From NCBI RefSeq assembly GCF_002531575.1, contig NZ_NWTI01000032.1, positions 1-64,000 of the forward strand: a stretch of 64,000 nucleotides of DNA, written 5' to 3'. The notes under the pieces are model-generated. The model had not been told where the DNA came from. It was given only the letters and a program-made list of their open reading frames with translations, and did not search any database. The position numbers were made by a program, and so were the translations under genes. This document shows positions 34,882 to 43,563 of the stretch, piece after piece; positions within the stretch are counted from its first letter, which is position 1; every line of letters begins with the position of its first letter. This DNA comes from Bradyrhizobium sp. Y36. GTDB taxonomy: Bacteria > Pseudomonadota > Alphaproteobacteria > Rhizobiales > Xanthobacteraceae.

Positions 34882-36491
34882 GCAACGAGATACGCGACCA
34901 GGTGCCCGCCGACAGCAACGGGGCGCGCGAGATCGGTTTTGCCGTTCCTGACATCTACAACGCCAGCCGGGTGTTGTTCGACAATCTCGCCAAAGGCCGC
35001 GGCGACAAGCCCGCGCTGATCGGCCCGGCGGGCACGCGGACCTATGCCGACCTCTGCGACGAGGCCCGCCGCTGGGGCAACGGATTTGCTTCGCTCGGCC
35101 TGACGCGCGGCGACCGCGTGCTGCTGTTCCTCGACGACACGCCGGCCTACCCGGCTGCTTTCTTCGGCGCGGTGCGCGCCGGCTTCGTGCCGCTCCTGAT
35201 CAACACGCTGACGCCGCCCGACCTCCTGCAGTTCTATCTCGCAGATTCCGGCGCCACCGTTGCGGTGGTGGACGCCGAGTTCTGCGCGCGCTTCAATGCG
35301 GAGGCATGCAAGGATACGAAGCTGCATACGCTGATCATCGCCAACGGACCGGCGGGCGATCACGCCGCACCGAGGGCGCTCGCGGCAGCAAGCTGGCTTG
35401 CGCTGTTTCCCGTCGAGCTGGCGGAAGCGGACACCCATCGCAACGAGATGGCGTTCTGGATGTATTCCTCGGGGTCGACCGGCCGGCCCAAGGGCATCGT
35501 GCATCTCCAGCACGACATGGCCTATAGCGACCTCGCTTTCGCGAAAGACATCCTGAAGCTGACGCCTGACGACATCTGCTTCTCCGTGCCGAAGATCTTC
35601 TTCGCCTATGGCTTCGGCAATTCCGTCACCTTCCCGTTCTCGGCGGGGGCGGCGACGCTGCTGCTGCCGGGCCAACCGAAGCCCGCCGCGATCTTTGCGG
35701 CGATCGCGCAGTACAGGCCGACGCTGTTCTTCGGCCTGCCGACGCTCTACACGGCGCTGACCAAGGCCGCGGGCGCAGAGACGACGGATTTCTCGTCATT
35801 GCGCATGGCGCTCTCCGCGGCCGAGGTGCTTTCGGCCGAAGTCTTCAACGGCTGGAAGACGCTCACGGGCCTCGAGATCGTCGAAGGTCTCGGCTCGACC
35901 GAGGTGCTGCACATCTATCTCTCCAACAGGACCGAGCGGAAGAAGCTCGGCGCCGCCGGCCTGCGCGTGCCCGGCTACGAGGTCGCGCTGCGCGACAAGG
36001 ACGGCCGCGACGTCGCCGACAACGAGGAAGGCATCTTGTGGGTGCGCGGCGATTCCAACACGCCGCTGTACTGGAACAGGCCGGACAAATCCGCCGAGAC
36101 CATTCGCGAGGGTGGCTGGATCTACACCGGCGACCGTTTCGTGCGCGATGCCGACGGCTTCCACTTCTTCCGCGGCCGCGCCGATGATCTCATCAAGATC
36201 TCGGGCCAATGGGTCTATCCGCTCGAAGTCGAGCTGTGCCTCGCCGACCACCCCGATATCCGCGAATGCGCGGTGTTCGCCGCCGAGCTGCCGGACCGCC
36301 GCATGACGCTGAAGGCCGTGGTGGTGATGAACAACCGCGCGGTCAACCAGGGCGACGCGACGCGGCGCTTGCAGGATTACGTCAAGGGCAAGCTGCTGCC
36401 GTACAAATATCCGCGCGAGGTGATCTTCACCGACGAGCTGCCGAAGACGGGCACAGGAAAGATTGATAGGCAGGCGCTGCTGCGGATGTGA
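34878..36491 (+). CDS. Aryl-CoA ligase of the benzoate/2-aminobenzoate/salicylate group
   Basis: A 537-residue acyl-adenylate enzyme. The P-loop-like motif YSSGSTGRPKGIVH is at about residues 195-208, the adenylate motif GLGSTEVLHIYLSNR near 337-350, YTGDRF near 415, and the C-terminal catalytic lysine in PKTGTGKIDRQALL. The motif VPKIFFAYGFGNSVTFPFSAGA marks the benzoate-CoA ligase family. It should activate an aromatic acid with ATP and CoA for the monooxygenase encoded just upstream, with which it is translationally coupled. Context favours salicylate. Confidence 0.85.
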   Translation: MSNEIRDQVPADSNGAREIGFAVPDIYNASRVLFDNLAKGRGDKPALIGPAGTRTYADLCDEARRWGNGFASLGLTRGDRVLLFLDDTPAYPAAFFGAVRAGFVPLLINTLTPPDLLQFYLADSGATVAVVDAEFCARFNAEACKDTKLHTLIIANGPAGDHAAPRALAAASWLALFPVELAEADTHRNEMAFWMYSSGSTGRPKGIVHLQHDMAYSDLAFAKDILKLTPDDICFSVPKIFFAYGFGNSVTFPFSAGAATLLLPGQPKPAAIFAAIAQYRPTLFFGLPTLYTALTKAAGAETTDFSSLRMALSAAEVLSAEVFNGWKTLTGLEIVEGLGSTEVLHIYLSNRTERKKLGAAGLRVPGYEVALRDKDGRDVADNEEGILWVRGDSNTPLYWNRPDKSAETIREGGWIYTGDRFVRDADGFHFFRGRADDLIKISGQWVYPLEVELCLADHPDIRECAVFAAELPDRRMTLKAVVVMNNRAVNQGDATRRLQDYVKGKLLPYKYPREVIFTDELPKTGTGKIDRQALLRM

Positions 36492-36534
36492 CGCAAACAG
36501 CGGTAAGGGACGCACACTGCCGCCACCATCTCGG

Positions 36535-36668
36535 TGTCATCCCCGCGAACGCGGGGATCCATAACCACAGGGAGTGGTTGTGGCGTTAACTGGTAACTCC
36601 GAGTCCCCGCCAAACTCCTGCTGCGGCGTATGGGTCCCGGATCTGCGCTTACGCTTGTCCGGGACGAC
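36535..36668. repeat. Extragenic palindromic repeat
   Basis: Contains CCCCGCG-AA-CGCGGGG, GATCCATAACCACAGGGA and GGTCCCGGATC with CTTGTCCGGGACGAC at the end, the same modules as at 26362-26532. It fills the space between the ligase gene and the convergent MarR gene. Confidence 0.65.
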
Positions 36669-36701
36669 AGCGGAGAGTGGCGCACATAACACACTTCCCC
36701 C

Positions 36702-37214
36702 TCACCCCGCCTTCCCCAGATGCTCCAACGCATCCTCGGCCCGCAGCGGGACGCGCGAGGCCTCGTTGTTGAGGTCGACGAGCTCTGACATCAGCCCCAT
36801 CAACACCTTGCGGTCCGCCGGCTTCAGCGGCTCCAGCATGCGCGCCTGCGCGCGCTCGACGGCGGGGATGATCTCGCGCAGGATCGCAGCGCCCGATCTG
36901 GTCAGATAGAGCAGCTTGATCCGCTTGTCCTCGGGCGCCGGCTTGCGCTCGATATAGTCCTTGGCCTGGAGTCGCTCGATGACGCTGCCGAGCGTCGAGC
37001 GGTCGAAGGCGATCACCGCCGACAGCCGCGTCGCGTCGATGCCGGGATGGGTGTGGATCGCGATCAGGGCCGCATATTGCACCGGTGTCAGGTCGAACGC
37101 CTTGCACTCCTCCATGAAGATCGAGACTGCGATCTGCTGCATGCGCCGGAACAGATAGCCCGGCGCGGCATAGACGGCGTCGATCGTGATCGGAGCGGGC
37201 GGCTTACTCGGCAT
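36702..37214 (-). CDS. MarR-family transcriptional regulator of the aromatic-acid cluster
   Basis: From ATG 37214 the product is 170 residues, the start overlapping the isomerase stop by 11 bases. Winged-helix features are clear: LTPVQYAALIAIHTHPGIDATRLSAVIAFDRSTLGSVIERLQAKDYIER (residues about 42-92), then the wing EDKRIKLLYLTRSG. MarR proteins usually repress aromatic catabolism and release DNA on binding the acid or its CoA thioester. The 24-base element at 33704 and 37989 flanks the cluster and is its likely operator. The leftward isomerase-marR pair starts beside the second copy. Confidence 0.87.
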   Translation of the reverse strand: MPSKPPAPITIDAVYAAPGYLFRRMQQIAVSIFMEECKAFDLTPVQYAALIAIHTHPGIDATRLSAVIAFDRSTLGSVIERLQAKDYIERKPAPEDKRIKLLYLTRSGAAILREIIPAVERAQARMLEPLKPADRKVLMGLMSELVDLNNEASRVPLRAEDALEHLGKAG

Positions 37215-37836
37215 CGGGCTGCTTCTCCGGTGCGGCATCGGCGAACGCCTGCAGCGCCTTGGCCGCGGCTTCGGCCTCGAGCAGGCGCGGATAGGCCGAG
37301 ACGTCGACGCCGAAGCGGCGCGCATTGGCGAGCTGCGGCACGAGGCAGAGGTCCGCCAGCGTCGGCGCGCCGCCGAAGCAGAACGGGCCGGGCTCGTCCC
37401 GGATCAACGTCTCGCAGGCCGACAACCCTTCGCGGTTGACCCAGGCGGCCCAGTCCTGGACCTTCTCCTCGGGCAGGCCAAGCTCGCGCAGCCGCGCCAG
37501 CACCTTCAAATTCTGTACCGGATGGGTGTCGCAGGCGATCGCCAACGCGAACGCCCTCACCTTGGCGCGGCGTAGCGAATCCTTCGGCAACAGCGGCGGA
37601 TTGGGGTGCGTCTCATCGAGCCATTCGATGATGGCGACCGATTGGGTCAGCACCGCCCCCGCATCGTCCTCCAGCGCCGGCACGAGGCCTTGCGGATTGA
37701 TGGCGAGATAAGCGGGCGCGCATTGCTCGCCCTTGCGCAGATGATGCGGCAGATACGCGGCCTTGAGGCCCTTCAGGTTCAGCGCAATCCGCACGCGATA
37801 GGCCGCGCTGGAGCGGAAATAGCCGTGCAGCTTCAT
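37204..37836 (-). CDS. maiA: Glutathione-dependent maleylpyruvate/maleylacetoacetate isomerase (zeta-class GST)
   Basis: From ATG 37836 the product is 210 residues. The zeta-class GST signature SSAAYRVRIALNLKG (residues about 9-23) carries the Ser-Ser and Arg residues that bind glutathione; NPQGLVPAL and the QSVAIIEWLDE motif complete the thioredoxin domain. Next to gentisate 1,2-dioxygenase the natural reaction is maleylpyruvate to fumarylpyruvate, although the same fold serves tyrosine breakdown (maleylacetoacetate). Co-transcribed with the marR gene. The next enzyme, fumarylpyruvate hydrolase, is not in the cluster. Confidence 0.82.
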   Translation of the reverse strand: MKLHGYFRSSAAYRVRIALNLKGLKAAYLPHHLRKGEQCAPAYLAINPQGLVPALEDDAGAVLTQSVAIIEWLDETHPNPPLLPKDSLRRAKVRAFALAIACDTHPVQNLKVLARLRELGLPEEKVQDWAAWVNREGLSACETLIRDEPGPFCFGGAPTLADLCLVPQLANARRFGVDVSAYPRLLEAEAAAKALQAFADAAPEKQPDAE

Positions 37837-37857
37837 GGGGAGCCTCCCTCCATTTTT

Positions 37858-37960
37858 GTCGTTCCGGGGCTCGCGAAGCGAGAACCATGGTGCGCACTTG
37901 CGCACCTGGGAACCTCGAGATTCCGGATGCGATGCTATCGCATCGCTCCGGAATGACGAC
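37858..37960. repeat. Extragenic palindromic repeat
   Basis: GTCGTTCCGG at 37858 mirrors CCGGAATGACGAC ending at 37960. Inside are the nested hairpins CTCGCGAAGCGAG, GGTGCGCACTTGCGCACC and GCGATGCTATCGC. It lies just upstream of the isomerase start and separates it from the operator at 37989. Confidence 0.6.
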
Positions 37961-37988
37961 AACCGCCGACCGCCAACATTGACGCTAC

Positions 37989-38012
37989 CTAGATCGTCAG
38001 TATACTGTCAAT
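37989..38012 (+). promoter_or_regulatory. Probable MarR operator and promoter of the gentisate dioxygenase gene
   Basis: Second copy of the 24-base element (22/24 identical to 33704-33727). A good promoter is superimposed: -35 TTGACG (37979-37984), 16-base spacer, -10 TATACT (38001-38006), giving a start near 38013, 25 bases before ATG 38038. The element covers the -10, which fits repression. The leftward isomerase-marR pair lies on the other side and may be autoregulated. Confidence 0.62.
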
Positions 38013-38037
38013 CAACAAAATGATCGGGAGCGCCGCC

Positions 38038-39078
38038 ATGGAAGCCGTGACCAAGACGCCGGAACGCGAGGCCTTCTACAGGAAGATCGACGGCGAGAAC
38101 CTCACCGCGCTGTGGACGGTGATGAGCGATCTGATCACGCCGGAGCCGCGAAGCGCCTGCCGGCCGCACCTCTGGAAGTTCGAAATCATCCGCGACTACA
38201 TGACGGAGGCAGGCAAGCTCATCACCGCCAAGGAAGCCGAGCGGCGCGTGCTGGTGCTGGAGAATCCGGGCCTGCGCGGCCAGTCCAAGATCACGACCTC
38301 GCTCTATGCCGGCGTGCAGATGGTGGTGCCCGGCGACGTCGCCCCCGCGCACCGGCACAGCCAGTCGGCGCTGCGCTTCGTGCTTGAAGGCAAGGGCGCC
38401 CACACGGCCGTGGACGGCGAGCGCACCGCGATGGAGCCGGGCGACTTCATCATCACGCCGTCGATGACCTGGCACGATCATTCCAACGAGACCGATCAGC
38501 CGATGTTCTGGCTCGACGGCCTCGATATTCCCCTGGTGCAGTTCTTCGACTGCTCCTTCGCGGAAGGCTCCAAGGACGACCAGCAGAAGATCACGAAGCC
38601 CGCCGGCGACAGCTTCGCGCGCTACGGCCACAATCTGCTGCCGGTGGACGTGAAGCGCTCCTCCAAGACCTCGCCGATCTTCAGCTATCCCTATGCCTAC
38701 ACCCGCGAGGCGCTGGAAAAGGCCAGGACGAGCCAGGAGTGGGACGCCTGCCACGGGCTGAAGCTGAAGTTCAGCAATCCCGAAACCGGCGATTTCGCGA
38801 TGCCGACCATCGGCACGTTCATCCAGCTGCTGCCCAAGGGATTCAAGACCGCGCGCTATCGCTCGACCGATGCGACCGTGTTCTGCCCGATCGAGGGCAA
38901 GGGCCGCAGCCGCATCGGCGACGCCGTCTTCGAATGGGGCCCGCGCGATCTGTTCGTGGTGCCGAGCTGGCACTGGGTGACGCACGAGACGGACGAGGAC
39001 GCCGTGCTGTTCAGCTTCTCGGACCGCCCGGTGCAGCAGAAGCTGGATCTGTTCAGGGAAGATCGCGGGAACGCGTGA
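38038..39078 (+). CDS. Gentisate 1,2-dioxygenase
   Basis: From ATG 38038, preceded by CGGGAG, the product is 346 residues. It is a bicupin; the N-terminal cupin carries the iron ligands in PAHRHSQSALRFVLEGKGAHTAVDGE (positions near 38345-38420), and the second cupin (GRSRIGDAVFEWGPRDLFVVP) lacks the His pair, as usual for this family. The segment FYRKIDGENLTALW is typical of its N-terminus. It opens the ring of gentisate to maleylpyruvate, the substrate for the neighbouring isomerase. Its promoter carries the cluster operator. Confidence 0.9.
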   Translation: MEAVTKTPEREAFYRKIDGENLTALWTVMSDLITPEPRSACRPHLWKFEIIRDYMTEAGKLITAKEAERRVLVLENPGLRGQSKITTSLYAGVQMVVPGDVAPAHRHSQSALRFVLEGKGAHTAVDGERTAMEPGDFIITPSMTWHDHSNETDQPMFWLDGLDIPLVQFFDCSFAEGSKDDQQKITKPAGDSFARYGHNLLPVDVKRSSKTSPIFSYPYAYTREALEKARTSQEWDACHGLKLKFSNPETGDFAMPTIGTFIQLLPKGFKTARYRSTDATVFCPIEGKGRSRIGDAVFEWGPRDLFVVPSWHWVTHETDEDAVLFSFSDRPVQQKLDLFREDRGNA

Positions 39079-39098
39079 AGGGCCACCGGTCTATCCTT

Positions 39099-39186
39099 CG
39101 TCATGGCCGGGCTTGACCCGGCCATCCACGCCCTGCCGCGCGGACCGAAGAACGTGGATGCCCGGGACAAGCCCGGGCATGACGAC
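39099..39186. repeat. Palindromic repeat, unit 1 of three
   Basis: CGTCATGGCCGGGCTTGACC at the left mirrors the CCCGGGCATGACG end, with GGCCATCCACG and CGTGGATGCC inside. First of three unrelated hairpin repeats filling 39079-39437. Confidence 0.65.
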
Positions 39187-39217
39187 CTGAATTTGCTGCG
39201 TTCATCTCCATGCACGT

Positions 39218-39304
39218 CGTCATTGCGAGCGTAGCGAAGCAATCCAGACTCTTTCCACGGAGGCAGTCTGGATTGCTTCGTCGCAAAGGCTCCTCGCAAT
39301 GACG
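39218..39304. repeat. Palindromic repeat, unit 2 of three
   Basis: CGTCATTGCGAG at the left mirrors CTCGCAATGACG at the right, with GAAGCAATCCAGACT against AGTCTGGATTGCTTC inside. It could form one long hairpin. Confidence 0.7.
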
Positions 39305-39333
39305 GGCTTTGCTGCCTCCGGTGCAGCAGTCTC

Positions 39334-39421
39334 GTAGGGTGGGCAAAGGCGCAACGCGCCGTGCCCACGTCTTCCAACAATGAAGGTCTGGTGGGCACGC
39401 TCGCGCTTTGCCCACCCTACG
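39334..39421. repeat. Palindromic repeat, unit 3 of three
   Basis: GTAGGGTGGGCAAAG (39334-39348) is mirrored exactly by CTTTGCCCACCCTAC (39406-39420), with CGTGCCCAC against GTGGGCACG inside. Dispersed repeats with this end sequence are common in rhizobial genomes. Confidence 0.7.
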
Positions 39422-39437
39422 GCAGCGGTGAACTTGG

Positions 39438-40262
39438 CTAGCGCCAGTGGAGCAGCCGCGTCTCCAGCCAGCCGATCACCTTGCCGACCACGAGCCCGAA
39501 CACCGACAGGATCACCACGCCCGCGAGCAACTGATCCGTTTGCATGAGATTGCCCGCCTGCAGCACGAAGGCGCCGATGCCGTATTGCGCGCCGATCATC
39601 TCGGCGCTGACGACGAGCAGCAGCGCCACCGAGGCCGTGATGCGGAAGCCGGCGAGGATCGCGGGCAGCGCGCCGGGCCAGATCACCTTGCGCACGATGG
39701 TCGCGAACGGAACGTTGAAGCTTTGCGCCATGCGGATCAGGTTGCGCGGCACCGCGTCGACGCCGCTATAGACCGAGATCGCGGTCGAGAAGAACACCCC
39801 GAGTGCAATGGTCGCGATCTTCGGCTCTTCGCCGATGCCGAGCCAGAGGATCAAGAGCGGCAGCAGCGCGATCTTCGGGATCGGGAACAGCGCCGAGATG
39901 AAGGTGATGCCGACGCTGCGCGCCAGCCGCGACAGGCCGATGGCGAAGCCGACGACGACGCCGGCCGCCGTGCCGAGCAGCCAGCCGACGCCGATGCGCA
40001 GCAGCGAGGCCGAGAGATGCTGCCAGAGCGCGCCGGAGACCGCGAGCTGATAGATCGCGCGGACGATGGCAGCGGGCGTCGGCAGAAACAGCGCGTTGAC
40101 GAGACCGGCGCTGCCCGCGGCCTGCCAGATCGCGATCACCAAAGCGAGCGCAATCCAGCCGCCGTATCGGCTCGACGCCGGCACGAAGCCGGCGCCCCGA
40201 AAGCGGACGGGCCGCGTCGCCTCGTTCTTCGCCACCGCCTCCGTTGCCGCGCGATCAAGCAT
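39438..40262 (-). CDS. ABC transporter permease, SsuC/TauC type
   Basis: From ATG 40262 the product is 274 residues; the start overlaps the ATPase stop by 8 bases. Six hydrophobic helices, with the permease loop around MAQSFNVPFATIVRKVIWPGALPAILAGFR (positions near 39735-39645). Inner-membrane channel of the second NMT1-type importer; last gene of a four-gene operon. Confidence 0.87.
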   Translation of the reverse strand: MLDRAATEAVAKNEATRPVRFRGAGFVPASSRYGGWIALALVIAIWQAAGSAGLVNALFLPTPAAIVRAIYQLAVSGALWQHLSASLLRIGVGWLLGTAAGVVVGFAIGLSRLARSVGITFISALFPIPKIALLPLLILWLGIGEEPKIATIALGVFFSTAISVYSGVDAVPRNLIRMAQSFNVPFATIVRKVIWPGALPAILAGFRITASVALLLVVSAEMIGAQYGIGAFVLQAGNLMQTDQLLAGVVILSVFGLVVGKVIGWLETRLLHWR

Positions 40263-41028
40263 GCTGGACCTCGCGCTCGGCATCGATCGCCTCGTTGCGG
40301 ATCAGTGACCAGATCTGGTTCTGCAGCGCCAGCAGCTTTTCGCGCGCCGAAGCTTCGCCGCGCGCGGCGCGCGTCATCGGCACGGTCATGACCTCGCGGA
40401 TGCGCCCCGGCCGCCGCGACAGCACCACGATGCGGTCGGCAAGGCGCGCGGCCTCTTCGAGATTATGGGTGACATAGACCGCGCCCATGCCGCCATCGGC
40501 GAGCAGGCGGACGAAATCCTCCATCAGGAGCTCGCGGGTCTGCGAATCCAGCGCCGAGAGCGGTTCGTCCATCAAGAGGATCGCAGGCTTCACCGCAAGC
40601 GCGCGCGAAATGCCGACGCGCTGGCGCATGCCGCCGGAGAGCTGCTTGGGATAGGTGGCGCGGAAGTCTGTCAGGCCCGTGCGGCGCAGGGCGTCGTCGA
40701 CCAGCGCGCGACGCTGCGCGGCCGAGAGCCGGGTATGCAGCAGCGGAAATTCGACGTTTTCTTCCACCGTCGCCCAGGGCAGCAGCGCAAAATCCTGGAA
40801 CACGAAGGTGAGCGGATTGAGGCTGTCCGCCGGCGGCGCGCCGCGCAGCTCGGGCGCGCCCGAGGTCGGCTGCAGCAATCCGCCGAGAATCGAGAGCAGC
40901 GTGCTCTTGCCGCAGCCGGAGGGACCAACGATCGCTACCACCTCGCCGGCGCCGACGGTGAAGGAGACGTCGTCGAGCACGGCGAGATCGCCGAAGCGGT
41001 GGGTGATGTGGCTGGCGATCAGGTCCAT
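40255..41028 (-). CDS. ABC transporter ATP-binding protein, SsuB/TauB type
   Basis: A 257-residue ATPase: Walker A GPSGCGKST, signature LSGGMRQRVGISRAL, Walker B ILLMDEPLSALD and switch His in YVTHNLEEA. It starts 16 bases after the binding-protein gene and overlaps the permease gene. It energises uptake of the ligand of the adjacent binding protein. Confidence 0.9.
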   Translation of the reverse strand: MDLIASHITHRFGDLAVLDDVSFTVGAGEVVAIVGPSGCGKSTLLSILGGLLQPTSGAPELRGAPPADSLNPLTFVFQDFALLPWATVEENVEFPLLHTRLSAAQRRALVDDALRRTGLTDFRATYPKQLSGGMRQRVGISRALAVKPAILLMDEPLSALDSQTRELLMEDFVRLLADGGMGAVYVTHNLEEAARLADRIVVLSRRPGRIREVMTVPMTRAARGEASAREKLLALQNQIWSLIRNEAIDAEREVQHA

Positions 41029-41044
41029 GAACTGCGTTCTGCTC

Positions 41045-42049
41045 TCAATCCGCCTTCACATAGTCCTTGGCGATGATCGCTTCCGCGTCGAAGCCCTTGT
41101 CGGCGAAGCCCTGCTCCTGCAGCCATTTGATCTGGTTGTCGACGTTCTTCACGTCGAGCTTGCCGTCGGGATCGATATAGGCGCAGTTGCCGACCACCTG
41201 CTCGACCGGCAGGTTGGTGTATTTCGCGATGATCTCGAGCAGCGGTTTGGTCTTGTCGTTGATCGGCGCAACGCCATCCTTCATCGCGGCGAGGATGACG
41301 TCATGATATTCGCGGTCCGCCTTGGCAAGCGCGGCGAGCAGCTTGGTCACCAGCGCCTTGTTGGTCAGCGTCTTGGGCGAGGCGAACACCGCGCCCAATT
41401 GCCAGGGCGTCTCGTCGCCGACCCACCCCAGGAACTTCGCGCCGCCTTCGTCCATCAGCTTTCGCGCGGTGGAGATGGGAAGCAGCGCCGCATCGACGGT
41501 CTCGCCCTTCAGCGCGGCCGCCGCATTCGACAGCGATTGCAGCGGCACGATCTTCACGTCCGCGAGCTTGAAGCCGTATTTGTCGGCGAGCAGGCCGAGC
41601 GAGTAGTGAAAGGAGGATCCGACCTGCGTCATCGCCACGCGCTTGCCGGCGAGGTCCTTCGGGGTCTTGAGCCCGGCGGCATAGGCGTTGTTGCTGGCGA
41701 AATAGCCGATCAGGGGATAGCCGGCCTTCTCCCGGCTCATGCCGCCGATCACCTTCAACGTGCCCTTGCCGGCGAGATTGTAGAGGCCGGCGGTGAAGGC
41801 GGTGATGCCGAAATCGACATCGCCCGAGGTGGTGGCGACCGCGATCGGCTGCGCCGCGTCGAAGAACTTCAGCTCGACCTCAAGGCCGGCCTCGCGGAAA
41901 TAGCCCTTGTCCTGCGCGATGAAGACCGGCGCGGAGGAGGACAGGCGCAGCACGCCAACCCTGGCCTTCAGCGCGTCCTCGGCCCGCGCGGTGCCCATCG
42001 CCGTGATCGCCACCAGCCCCGCAAGCGCGAGCCGCATTATCCCGATCAT
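41045..42049 (-). CDS. ABC transporter substrate-binding protein, NMT1/SsuA-like
   Basis: A 334-residue protein with a signal peptide ending GTARAED. The mature start VGVLRLSSSAPVFIAQDKGYFREAGLEVEL and the motif SGDVDFGITAFTAG are typical of the nitrate/sulfonate/taurine/aromatic-acid SBP family. The FAD oxidoreductase gene lies 35 bases upstream in the same direction, so uptake and first oxidation of one compound may be coupled. The substrate is not determined. It lies close to the gentisate cluster but on the other strand and with a different regulator. Confidence 0.85.
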   Translation of the reverse strand: MIGIMRLALAGLVAITAMGTARAEDALKARVGVLRLSSSAPVFIAQDKGYFREAGLEVELKFFDAAQPIAVATTSGDVDFGITAFTAGLYNLAGKGTLKVIGGMSREKAGYPLIGYFASNNAYAAGLKTPKDLAGKRVAMTQVGSSFHYSLGLLADKYGFKLADVKIVPLQSLSNAAAALKGETVDAALLPISTARKLMDEGGAKFLGWVGDETPWQLGAVFASPKTLTNKALVTKLLAALAKADREYHDVILAAMKDGVAPINDKTKPLLEIIAKYTNLPVEQVVGNCAYIDPDGKLDVKNVDNQIKWLQEQGFADKGFDAEAIIAKDYVKAD

Positions 42050-42084
42050 CCCGTTTCCTCCGCCGTCGTTGTCTTGCAGTGCGT

Positions 42085-43452
42085 TTACAGGCCTTCGGGT
42101 ACCATCTGGTCCCGGCCGATGAAGGCGCCCTGTTGTTTCAACGTTTCCTGCAATTTTTCAACCGGGATTTCGCGTGGAATGCGGTTACCCGACAACGCCA
42201 GAGCCGCGGCGGAACCGGCGGCCTCGCCCATCACGAAACAGGCACCGGAAACCCGCGCCGCCGACTGGCCCTCATGGGTCATCGAGGCACAGCGGCCGGC
42301 GACCAGGAGATTGTCGACGCCTTGGGGCACCAGCATCCGGTAAGGCAGCTCGTTGTAGCCGCGCGATTCCGGGATCGGCGGGAAGGTGAAGACGACGTCG
42401 CCGGGAACATGGGCCTCGATCGGCCAGCCATTGACGCCGATGGAATCCTCGAACGAGGCGCAGCCAAGCACATCCTCCCCGCTGAGCTGATAGCCACCGG
42501 TGATGCGGCGGGTCTCGCGAATGCCGAGCTGCGGCGGCAAATCGACGATATACGACTTTTCAAAGCCCGGGACCGTGTTGCGCAAAAACTCGTAGGCCGC
42601 GAGCGCCTGCTTGCGGCCCTCGATCTCGCCGCGGGTGAGGTCATCGGGCTCGACGCCGTTGATGGCGTGGCCGTCCTCGCGCGCGACTTGCGTAAAATTC
42701 ACCCGCCATTCGATGCCGGACTTTTGCGGCCGCACGATCGCGCTCTTGCGCGGGAAGGTGTAGGTGCCGGCGGCCGCGGCTTTCTCCATCAATTGCGGAA
42801 TGGTGCGCCAGGCATCGCCGGCCTTGTCGGGATCGATGCCGTTGAGGCGCAGCATCATCGAGGGATAGAGCGGATGGCCGTGTTCGTCACCGATCTCGAA
42901 CGGCGCGCCGGCCCACACTGCAAGGTCGCCGTCGCCGGAGCAGTCGATGAAGATCTCGGATCGCACCGCCTGCCGGCCGGCCTTGGTCTCGACCAGCAGC
43001 GAGTCGATGCGACGCTCGTCGCCCATCACCACGCCGGCGCCGAGGGCATGGAAGAGGATGTGCACCTTGTGGCTGGCGAGCAGCTGATCGGCCGCGATCT
43101 TGTAGGCGGCGGTGTCGTAAGCCTGGGCGAACACCTTGCCGAGGATCAGATGCGGCGCGTTGAGGCCGTTCAAATGGTCGATCCGCGCCAGCAGCTCGGA
43201 CGCCAGGCCCTGCACCAGCCGCCGGTGCTCGCCGTGGACGTTGCCATGCAGGCCGCAGAAATTGGTGACGCCGGCCGCGGTGCCCATGCCGCCGAGGAAG
43301 CCATAGCGCTCGATCAGCAGCGTCTTCCGCCCGGCCCGCGCGCTCGAGGCCGCCGCCACGATGCCGGCCGGGCCGCCGCCGAGCACGACGACCTCGTACT
43401 CGCCATAGAGCGGCACTGTCCGTGCCGGTTCGTCGATCGTCATGGCCCGCAT
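42085..43452 (-). CDS. FAD-dependent oxidoreductase (FAD_oxidored family)
   Basis: From ATG 43452 (or ATG 43443, three codons later) the product is 455 residues. The Rossmann motif EVVVLGGGPAGIVAAASSAR is at about residues 20-39, followed by RYGFLGGMGTAAGV, a pattern of the FAD-dependent family often annotated as putative thiazole- or heterodisulfide-type oxidoreductase. The stretch FIDCSGDGDLAVWAG marks the FAD ring-side motif, and DNLLVAGRCASMTHEGQSAARVSGACFVMGEA the C-terminal FAD motif. It is the first gene of an operon with an NMT1-type importer, divergent from a LysR gene. The substrate is unknown. Confidence 0.83.
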   Translation of the reverse strand: MRAMTIDEPARTVPLYGEYEVVVLGGGPAGIVAAASSARAGRKTLLIERYGFLGGMGTAAGVTNFCGLHGNVHGEHRRLVQGLASELLARIDHLNGLNAPHLILGKVFAQAYDTAAYKIAADQLLASHKVHILFHALGAGVVMGDERRIDSLLVETKAGRQAVRSEIFIDCSGDGDLAVWAGAPFEIGDEHGHPLYPSMMLRLNGIDPDKAGDAWRTIPQLMEKAAAAGTYTFPRKSAIVRPQKSGIEWRVNFTQVAREDGHAINGVEPDDLTRGEIEGRKQALAAYEFLRNTVPGFEKSYIVDLPPQLGIRETRRITGGYQLSGEDVLGCASFEDSIGVNGWPIEAHVPGDVVFTFPPIPESRGYNELPYRMLVPQGVDNLLVAGRCASMTHEGQSAARVSGACFVMGEAAGSAAALALSGNRIPREIPVEKLQETLKQQGAFIGRDQMVPEGL

Positions 43453-43563
43453 GGCGCGTCCCTTCCCAAAATCTCTTGCTTGGGCTCGACTATGAATTAA
43501 CGCGAGACGGGCTACAATCCACCAAAATACGCGATCAGCTTTCGCGAATCGAGAAAGGTCGAC

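Noticed and set aside
39099..39421. CRISPR array
   Set aside because: The repeats are three different palindromes, not one repeat with spacers, and no cas gene is present.
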